Made by a program: the position numbers and the translations under genes
Assembly (NCBI GenBank): GCA_028599035.1
Contig: JAQRMT010000023.1
Span: 4,842-15,874, forward strand
DNA length: 11,033 bases
Origin: Gammaproteobacteria bacterium
GTDB lineage: Bacteria; Pseudomonadota; Gammaproteobacteria; PS1; Pseudothioglobaceae
Direction of reading: 5' to 3'
Part shown: positions 7,378 to 11,033 of the stretch, in pieces
How the letters are laid out: each line of letters starts with the position of its first letter
Numbering within the stretch: the stretch's first letter is position 1
The notes under the pieces: generated by a model
The model's input: only the letters and a program-made list of their open reading frames with translations
Databases searched by the model: none
What the model was told of the DNA's origin: nothing

Positions 7378-8625
7378 ATGACTAAAAAGCATATCCATAT
7401 GCCAGTTGATGGTGAAAAAATTACTTTTAAAAACGGCATAATTCAAGTACCAGATCAGCCGATTGTTGCCTATATTGAGGGTGACGGTATCGGTAAAGAT
7501 GTCTCGCCAGTGATGAAAAAAGTGATTGATGCTGTTGTTTCAAGTGCCTATAACGGCAAGAAAGCTATTCAATGGATGGAAATTTATGCTGGCGAAAAAG
7601 CCAATAAACTTTATGGCGAATATTTACCCCAAGAAACTCTTGATGCTATTCAAGAGTTTTCTGTGACAATTAAAGGACCTCTTACTACACCTGTAGGCGG
7701 TGGTATGCGTTCACTTAATGTGGCAATTCGCCAAGAGCTTGATTTATTTATTTGCCAACGCCCAGTGCAATATTTTACAGGCACACCTTCTCCAGTTAAA
7801 GCACCAGAGAAAGTTGATATGGTTATTTTTAGAGAAAATTCTGAGGACATTTATGCAGGCATTGAATACCAAGCAGGCACAGATGAAGTAAAAAAAGTCA
7901 TTGATTTTTTGCAAAATGAAATGGGTGCTACTAAAATTCGCTTTCCTCAAACTTCTGGTATTGGCATCAAACCTGTCTCCCAAGAGGGCACAGTGCGTTT
8001 AGTTCGTGCTGCTATTCAATACGCCATTGATAATGATAAAGATTCTGTTACTTTGGTACATAAAGGCAATATTATGAAGTTCACTGAGGGTGGATTTAGG
8101 GATTGGGGTTACCAACTTGCGCAAGAGGAATTTGGTGCCGAAGTTATTGATAATGGCCCTTGGTGTCAATTTACCAATCCAAATACTGGCACAGTTATTA
8201 CCATTAAAGATGTGATTGCTGATGCTTTTTTACAGCAAATTCTATTGCGTCCAGAGGAGTATTCAGTGATTGCCACTCTTAATCTAAATGGTGATTATGT
8301 CTCAGATGCCTTGGCAGCGCAAGTAGGCGGCATTGGCATCGCTCCAGGCGCTAATTTATCCGACACCACAGCAGTATTTGAAGCTACACACGGCACTGCA
8401 CCAAAATATGCAGGACAAAATAAAGTTAATCCAGGGTCAATTATTCTCTCAGCAGAGATGATGCTCCGCCATATGGGCTGGAGTGAGGCAGCTGATAAGG
8501 TGCTAAGTGCAATGTCAAGCGTAATTCAAAATAAAACGGTTACTTATGATTTGGAAAGATTGATGGATGGCGCCTCGTTGCTGTCTTGTTCTGAATTTGG
8601 TGATGCAATGATTGATGTTTTATGA
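7378..8625 (+). CDS. icd: Isocitrate dehydrogenase, NADP-dependent
   Basis: Icd oxidatively decarboxylates isocitrate to 2-oxoglutarate, making NADPH. The 415-residue protein aligns with the E. coli enzyme (416) with an offset of one almost throughout. Conserved residues include S112 in RSLNVAIRQ (the position phosphorylated by AceK in E. coli), R152 and Y159 in RENSEDIYAG, K229 in VHKGN, and the metal aspartates D306 and D310. NADP specificity is supported by K343-Y344, V350, Y390 and R394, which match the E. coli determinants. No aceK is visible, so phosphorylation control cannot be inferred. In autotrophs of the suggested kind this step may mainly supply 2-oxoglutarate for glutamate; that is inference. 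Confidence 0.97.
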   Translation: MTKKHIHMPVDGEKITFKNGIIQVPDQPIVAYIEGDGIGKDVSPVMKKVIDAVVSSAYNGKKAIQWMEIYAGEKANKLYGEYLPQETLDAIQEFSVTIKGPLTTPVGGGMRSLNVAIRQELDLFICQRPVQYFTGTPSPVKAPEKVDMVIFRENSEDIYAGIEYQAGTDEVKKVIDFLQNEMGATKIRFPQTSGIGIKPVSQEGTVRLVRAAIQYAIDNDKDSVTLVHKGNIMKFTEGGFRDWGYQLAQEEFGAEVIDNGPWCQFTNPNTGTVITIKDVIADAFLQQILLRPEEYSVIATLNLNGDYVSDALAAQVGGIGIAPGANLSDTTAVFEATHGTAPKYAGQNKVNPGSIILSAEMMLRHMGWSEAADKVLSAMSSVIQNKTVTYDLERLMDGASLLSCSEFGDAMIDVL

Positions 8626-8700
8626 CACTCAAAGCATTTAATTTATTTTTCACGCTATAAACCCTATTACATAAGTATTTTTATATATTATTAAAAATTA

Positions 8701-8728
8701 ATATTAGAATATAATTGATTTCTAATAT
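8701..8728. promoter_or_regulatory. 9-bp dyad over the -35 region of the first repeat-protein gene
   Basis: ATATTAGAA (8701-8709) and TTCTAATAT (8720-8728) are perfect inverted repeats with a 10-bp spacer. The dyad is centred at about -34 of the predicted transcript and overlaps the proposed -35 box. It is a plausible operator for a dimeric regulator. It could also be a weak hairpin after icd, but no T run follows. Confidence 0.45.
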
Positions 8729-8742
8729 AGTTACTGTATAAT
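8715..8742 (+). promoter_or_regulatory. Sigma70-type promoter of the first repeat-protein gene
   Basis: TTGATT (8715-8720), a 16-bp spacer and TATAAT (8737-8742) form a strong vegetative-type promoter. Transcription would start near 8749, leaving a 5' leader of about 70 nt before the ATG at 8819. Confidence 0.6.
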
Positions 8743-8749
8743 GTGCAGT

Positions 8750-8796
8750 TATCAAGGCAAAAAGCCTGATACAAAGCACATCAATAATGATGTGTT
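8750..8796 (+). promoter_or_regulatory. Two hairpins in the 5' leader of the first repeat-protein gene
   Basis: The first hairpin pairs TATCAAGGC (8750-8758) with GCCTGATA (8764-8771), with one bulged A and an A5 loop. The second pairs CACATCA (8777-8783) with TGATGTG (8788-8794) around ATAA, extendable by a G-U and an A-U pair. Both lie between the predicted transcript start and the ribosome site, so they may stabilise the mRNA or control it. No known riboswitch is recognised. Confidence 0.45.
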
Positions 8797-8818
8797 AAAT
8801 TTTAACTGGGAGAATACA

Positions 8819-9304
8819 ATGAGAAAGATTATCGCAATTGCTACTATCGTAGTAGCAACATCAGCTTCAGCTGGTTTTTTTAACAATGGTAACGGTAGTA
8901 ACAGTAACTGGGGTCCAATGAACGGTGGTTCTAACTGGGGTCCAATGAACTCTGGTTCAAACTTCGGTCCATTTAACGGTGGCAACAACTGGGGTCCTTT
9001 TAATGGCGGCTCTAACGCTGGTCCTTTTAATGGTGGCTCAAACTGGGGTCCTTTCAACGGCGCTAACAACTGGATGAATGACACAGACTTCGGCTTGAAA
9101 TTCGACACTAAGAACAAAACTGACAACAAGTATTCAGGTTCTGCTGATGCTAAAGGCACTGGCGTTGCTGACGCCACTGCTAGAGGCCAAGCTGATGCAT
9201 ACGCTAAAGGTCAAGCAGACGCTTTCGCTAAAGCACAAGCTGATGCATACGCTAAAGGTTACGCAGATGCAACTGCTAAGTCTAGTTCAAATGCTGTTAA
9301 GTAA
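8819..9304 (+). CDS. Secreted Asn/Gly/Trp repeat protein, sulfur-globule-protein-like (paralogue 1)
   Basis: The 161-residue product has a signal peptide (1-18) ending SASA before G19. Residues 29-82 are six nonapeptide units of consensus [SN]-N-[WFA]-G-P-[FM]-N-[GSA]-[GA]. A linker (about 83-114) is rich in N, D, T and K. Residues 115-154 are five octapeptide units like GQADAYAK, probably helical. It has no cysteine and no catalytic motif, so it is likely structural and exported. The composition and Trp-Gly-Pro-Asn repeats recall sulfur-globule envelope proteins of sulfur oxidisers, but identity is unproven; a surface or matrix protein is an alternative. I chose ATG 8819 because TGGGAG (8807-8812) precedes it by 6 nt and the in-frame ATG at 8741 lies within the -10 box. 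AAC, TTC and GGT codons are commoner than in neighbouring genes, suggesting high expression. Confidence 0.8.
   Translation: MRKIIAIATIVVATSASAGFFNNGNGSNSNWGPMNGGSNWGPMNSGSNFGPFNGGNNWGPFNGGSNAGPFNGGSNWGPFNGANNWMNDTDFGLKFDTKNKTDNKYSGSADAKGTGVADATARGQADAYAKGQADAFAKAQADAYAKGYADATAKSSSNAVK
8903..9064 (+). repeat. Six 27-bp coding repeats (nonapeptide units) in paralogue 1
   Basis: Six in-frame units of 27 bp encode variants of SNWGPFNGG; the third position of the unit runs W, W, F, W, A, W. All are in one frame, so this is a true protein repeat. Confidence 0.9.
9161..9280 (+). repeat. Five 24-bp coding repeats (octapeptide units) in paralogue 1
   Basis: Units GVADATAR, GQADAYAK, GQADAFAK, AQADAYAK and GYADATAK follow each other without gaps. 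Alternating Ala with Asp, aromatic and Lys residues suggests an amphipathic helix or a binding surface. Confidence 0.85.
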
Positions 9305-9344
9305 TTAACACCTACTGTTAGATGCTGATTAATTTCAGCAAAGT

Positions 9345-9378
9345 AATAAAAAACCACCTTTCGAGGTGGTTTTTTATT
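9345..9378 (+). terminator. Strong intrinsic terminator with a UUCG loop after paralogue 1
   Basis: CCACCT (9354-9359), TTCG loop (9360-9363) and AGGTGG (9364-9369) are flanked by A6 and T6, giving a stem of up to 15 bp ending in a U-tract. A smaller hairpin, TGCTGA (9323-9328) with TCAGCA (9335-9340), precedes it. The flanking A run could make it work in both directions. Confidence 0.9.
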
Positions 9379-9396
9379 GGCTGCAATATTGTGCTA

Positions 9397-9425
9397 TTGA
9401 TTTTCAAGTGTTTTTTGTTTATAAT
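9397..9425 (+). promoter_or_regulatory. Sigma70-type promoter of the second repeat-protein gene
   Basis: TTGATT (9397-9402), a 17-bp spacer and TATAAT (9420-9425) repeat the box sequences of the first paralogue's promoter. Transcription would start near 9432, leaving a leader of about 50 nt. The 9-bp dyad and the leader hairpins of the first promoter are not repeated here; only a short CAATATTG palindrome (9384-9391) lies just upstream. Confidence 0.6.
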
Positions 9426-9483
9426 AAAACTGCAGAGTTAATATTCTGTTGATATTCTTTTTTATAAAAATATGGAGATGGTA

Positions 9484-9978
9484 ATGAAAGTATTAATAAA
9501 AACAGCTGCAATTGCGACAATGATTGTAGCAACATCGGCTTCAGCTGGCTGGTTTAATAACGGCAACGGTTATAACGGTGGCAATAATTGGGGTCCTTTT
9601 GATGGTGGTTCTAATTGGGGACCTATGAATTCTGGCTCAAACTTTGGTCCATTTAATGGCGGCAACAACTGGGGCCCTTTCAACGGCGGCTCTAACGCTG
9701 GACCATTTAACGGCGGCTCTAACTGGGGCCCATTCAAAGGTGCCAACAACTGGTTAAATGATACAAACTTTGGCTTGAATTTTGACACTAAAAACAAAAC
9801 TGATAACAGCGCTTCGGGCGTTGCTAGTGGTAATGCCGATGGCAAAGTTGATGCTTTCGCTAAAGGTCAAGCTGATGGCTACGCTAAAGGTCAAGCTGAT
9901 GGCTTTGCTAAGGCACAAGCCGATGCTTACGCTAAAGGCTATGCAGATGCAGTCGCTAGATCTACAAATGCTAAGTAA
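9484..9978 (+). CDS. Secreted Asn/Gly/Trp repeat protein, sulfur-globule-protein-like (paralogue 2)
   Basis: The 164-residue product has a signal peptide (1-21, ending SASA before G22), six nonapeptide units (34-87), a linker and five octapeptide units (120-159, such as GQADGYAK). The unit variants occur in the same order as in paralogue 1 (the F, W, A, W block is the same), so the whole gene was duplicated. Differences cluster in the linker (SASGVASGNADG here) and at the ends. ATG 9484 is preferred over in-frame ATGs at 9472 and 9478, because GGAG (9474-9477) sits 6 nt before it and the hydrophobic signal follows directly. It has its own promoter and terminator. The role is probably shared with paralogue 1 as an exported structural protein; sulfur-globule function is inferred. 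Confidence 0.8.
   Translation: MKVLIKTAAIATMIVATSASAGWFNNGNGYNGGNNWGPFDGGSNWGPMNSGSNFGPFNGGNNWGPFNGGSNAGPFNGGSNWGPFKGANNWLNDTNFGLNFDTKNKTDNSASGVASGNADGKVDAFAKGQADGYAKGQADGFAKAQADAYAKGYADAVARSTNAK
9583..9744 (+). repeat. Six 27-bp coding repeats (nonapeptide units) in paralogue 2
   Basis: Six in-frame 27-bp units match those of paralogue 1 in number and order, with D for N in the first unit and K for N in the last. Confidence 0.9.
9841..9960 (+). repeat. Five 24-bp coding repeats (octapeptide units) in paralogue 2
   Basis: Units GKVDAFAK, GQADGYAK, GQADGFAK, AQADAYAK and GYADAVAR correspond one to one to those of paralogue 1. Confidence 0.85.
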
Positions 9979-9998
9979 CTAACGCAGCATCATTAAGT

Positions 9999-10027
9999 AA
10001 AAAAACCACCCTTTGAGGTGGTTTTTT
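9999..10027 (+). terminator. Intrinsic terminator after paralogue 2
   Basis: A7 with CCACC (10006-10010), loop CTTTGA and GGTGG (10017-10021) followed by T6. It is nearly the same sequence as the terminator of paralogue 1, so the terminator was part of the duplicated unit. Confidence 0.88.
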
Positions 10028-10048
10028 ATTGTTATTATAAAAAAATAA

Positions 10049-10078
10049 CTGATTATAAAGCTCAATACTCGTTATAAT
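10049..10078 (+). promoter_or_regulatory. Probable promoter of tRNA-Asn
   Basis: TATAAT (10073-10078) lies 11 bp before the mature tRNA 5' end, with CTGATT (10049-10054) 18 bp upstream as a weak -35. The short distance implies almost no 5' leader. Confidence 0.5.
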
Positions 10079-10089
10079 TTCTCACTTAT

Positions 10090-10165
10090 TCCTCGATAGC
10101 TCAGTTGGTAGAGCAATGGACTGTTAATCCATTTGTCGCTGGTTCGAGCCCAGCTCGAGGAGCCA
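10090..10165 (+). tRNA. tRNA-Asn (anticodon GTT)
   Basis: The 76-nt cloverleaf is complete: acceptor TCCTCGA (10090-10096) pairs with TCGAGGA (10155-10161), the D-loop contains AGCTCAGTTGGTAGAGC, the anticodon GTT is at 10123-10125, the T-arm holds GGTTCGAGCC, and the discriminator G is followed by encoded CCA (10163-10165). It decodes AAC/AAU, which are very common in the adjacent Asn-rich paralogues. No repeat of its 3' end is seen downstream, so there is no evidence for an integrated element using it as an attachment site. Confidence 0.97.
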
Positions 10166-10181
10166 AATTCATAGATTGTAG

Positions 10182-10198
10182 TTAAAAAAAGTTTTTAA
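10182..10198 (+). terminator. Weak AT-only hairpin after tRNA-Asn
   Basis: TTAAAAA (10182-10188), AAG and TTTTTAA (10192-10198) form a 7-bp stem of A-T pairs only, 16 bp after the tRNA. It may help 3' end formation. Confidence 0.3.
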
Positions 10199-10253
10199 TT
10201 ATAATTTATATCTTTGCTTAATTCATACAAATTTTTATTAATTTAAGGGTTTT

Positions 10254-10778
10254 ATGATGAAAACAAGCAAAAATTTTAACTTTAAAAAACCCTGTATTCA
10301 AGCTGCAGGACTTTTTTCGTTAGCTAAAAGCTCTTTAGTCAAAAGAAAATCACTCGAAATTAATATTCCGCCTCTTTGGCATAACTTCCGCCTCTTTGGC
10401 ATACTTGATAATAAAAATCTAGTTTTAATATCGTTGCAAACGACTAATCTATTACTTAAATTTAATTATAAAAAATACACAAAGCCCCTTATATTAACCA
10501 ATTTTAACTTTTGGCATACCTTCCGCCTCTTTGGCATACTTGTCCGCCTCTTTGGTATAAAACCTCCGCCTCTTTGGCATAAAACCTCCGCCTCTTTGGC
10601 ATACAAAAAACTTATTTTGAAATTAAACATTAATTACAAAAAACATAAAAAACCCTTTAAAACAGGCGAATTTAGCAATTTTGTTTTCTGGTATAACTTC
10701 CGCCTCTTTGGCATACCCTATAACTATAACAATCAAACAATTTATATTAACAATGTAAAGGCGGTAAATTATGTCTAG
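10254..10778 (+). other. Open frame of 174 codons across a DNA repeat array, doubtful as a gene
   Basis: An ATG at 10254 follows AAGGG (10245-10249), a fair ribosome site, and the frame stays open to 10778. After about 38 residues (K, N and S rich) it consists of copies of a 16-bp DNA repeat separated by AT-rich sequence. The copies are read in different frames (PPLWH, RLFGI, SASLAY), because the spacing is not a multiple of three. Selection therefore acts on the DNA rather than on this peptide. The first 38 codons might be the start of a real gene later filled with repeats. I recognise no domain. Confidence 0.2.
10368..10715. repeat. Iteron-like array of a 16-bp direct repeat
   Basis: The unit CCGCCTCTTTGGCATA occurs exactly at 10368, 10388, 10523, 10566, 10588 and 10700, and with one change (C to T) at 10544. 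Degenerate copies start at 10503 and 10680, each 20 bp before a good copy. Steps are 20, then 21, 22 and 22 bp in the central run 10523-10603, with AT-rich gaps of about 75-120 bp between clusters. The unit is much richer in G and C than its surroundings. It has a short internal dyad (GCC, TCTTT, GGC). About two helical turns per step would place the copies on one face of the DNA, as in protein-binding arrays. The function is unknown. Confidence 0.85.
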
Positions 10779-10917
10779 TTTAGTCTTAGAAAATAAACAG
10801 ATAAACCCAAATCCAAAAAATAGAACCACCAAAACCCAAATTCACACCAAAAATCTAAAAAACTATTCTTATTCAAGCCTTACATCCATAAAAACCCAAC
10901 CAACACCCTTAATTTAA
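10771..10917 (+). CDS. Small open frame of 48 codons, hypothetical
   Basis: An ATG at 10771 follows AAAGG (10757-10761) by 9 nt and the frame ends at TAA 10915-10917, just before the inferred insertion-sequence end. The peptide is rich in N, K, T, S and P, starts MSSLVLENKQ, and has no membrane segment or known motif. It overlaps the end of the doubtful longer frame. It may be a remnant of a gene cut by the insertion sequence, or chance. Confidence 0.2.
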   Translation: MSSLVLENKQINPNPKNRTTKTQIHTKNLKNYSYSSLTSIKTQPTPLI

Positions 10918-10925
10918 TAAAATCA

Positions 10926-11033
10926 ACCGGTGAATTCGCATCATAAGTGCACAACTTCCAATTTTCTAGCATCGATGCCAGTCATGCTATAGAATACCTC
11001 AAAAGGTGTTCTATAGCTCAAACATTTTCTAGG
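10926..11033 (-). mobile_element. One end of an IS30-family insertion sequence (runs off the window)
   Basis: The transposase tail on the minus strand ends at 10941. The sequence GGTGAATTCGCATCATAAGTGCAC at about 10929-10952, straddling the stop, is placed as the terminal inverted repeat usually is in this family, close behind the stop codon. The exact outer boundary and target duplication cannot be set without the other end. Confidence 0.6.
10941..11033 (-). CDS. IS30-family transposase, C-terminal fragment (cut by window edge)
   Basis: The minus strand encodes 30 residues from the window edge to TGA (10943-10941). They begin PRKCLSYRTPFEVF, which fits the C-terminal signature of IS30-family DDE transposases (usually NxRPRKxLxxxTPxEVF), and end in VVHL. 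The rest of the enzyme, including the DDE catalytic triad, lies outside the window. IS30-family transposases mobilise the element by a circular intermediate. Whether the copy is intact cannot be judged. Confidence 0.8.
   Translation of the reverse strand, partial: PRKCLSYRTPFEVFYSMTGIDARKLEVVHL

Noticed and set aside
8741..8818. A 26-residue N-terminal extension of the first repeat protein from ATG 8741
   Set aside because: The ATG lies in the -10 box, has no ribosome site and would bury the signal peptide; ATG 8819 has TGGGAG at the right distance.
8752..9845. Long minus-strand open frames (8752-9177 and 9570-9845) rich in Leu and Pro
   Set aside because: They are the reverse of the Gly/Asn-rich repeats, where stop codons are rare by composition; no ribosome site or conserved feature is seen.
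10090..10165. tRNA-Asn as an attachment site of an integrated element
   Set aside because: No copy of the tRNA 3' end and no integrase gene is seen in the window.
10368..10715. CRISPR array
   Set aside because: The units are 16 bp with 4-6 bp gaps or long irregular gaps; there are no uniform spacers of about 30 bp and no cas genes.
10623..10832. Minus-strand hydrophobic open frame of 69 codons over the repeat array
   Set aside because: It runs through a repeat copy and AT-rich DNA, with no ribosome site and no recognisable domain; probably chance.

Overview
The window is AT-rich bacterial DNA carrying a compact set of gammaproteobacterial housekeeping genes, followed by a more accessory-looking right end. 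Protein similarities recalled by eye (a DksA close to that of E. coli, NfuA, IlvA with two C-terminal regulatory domains, an E. coli-type NADP-Icd, and a CbbY-like phosphatase typical of Calvin-cycle autotrophs) plus a tandem pair of secreted Asn/Gly/Trp repeat proteins resembling sulfur-globule proteins suggest a sulfur-oxidising autotroph of the SUP05/Thioglobus/bivalve-symbiont type. That placement is an inference; no marker gene such as 16S rRNA is present.

Layout. Bases 2-760 hold the 3' part of a UvrD-type helicase, open through the left edge. Bases 887-1747 hold a Fic-domain protein with an N-terminal helix-turn-helix, preceded by a duplicated 26-bp motif that looks like an operator. 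Next come panC (pantothenate/CoA), nfuA (Fe-S carrier) and thiL (thiamine diphosphate) on the + strand. dksA is convergent to thiL, and an AT-rich dyad lies between their 3' ends. Divergent from dksA, a cbbY-like phosphatase gene overlaps ilvA by 17 nt; rimI and icd follow on the same strand.

Bases 8700-10030 contain two tandem paralogous genes for small secreted repeat proteins. Each has its own TTGATT/TATAAT promoter, strong ribosome binding site, signal peptide, six nonapeptide units, five octapeptide units and near-identical hairpin terminator. Codon choice suggests high expression. This cassette is the most distinctive gene content of the window.

A tRNA-Asn(GTT) lies at 10090-10165. After it there is no convincing gene for about 770 bp. 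Instead the DNA has seven good and two degenerate copies of a 16-bp direct repeat at 20-22 bp spacing, some paired, in an iteron-like arrangement. The copies fall in all three reading frames of the long open frame that covers them, so this is a DNA-level repeat. The window ends in the 3' end of an IS30-family transposase on the minus strand, so the right edge borders an insertion sequence.
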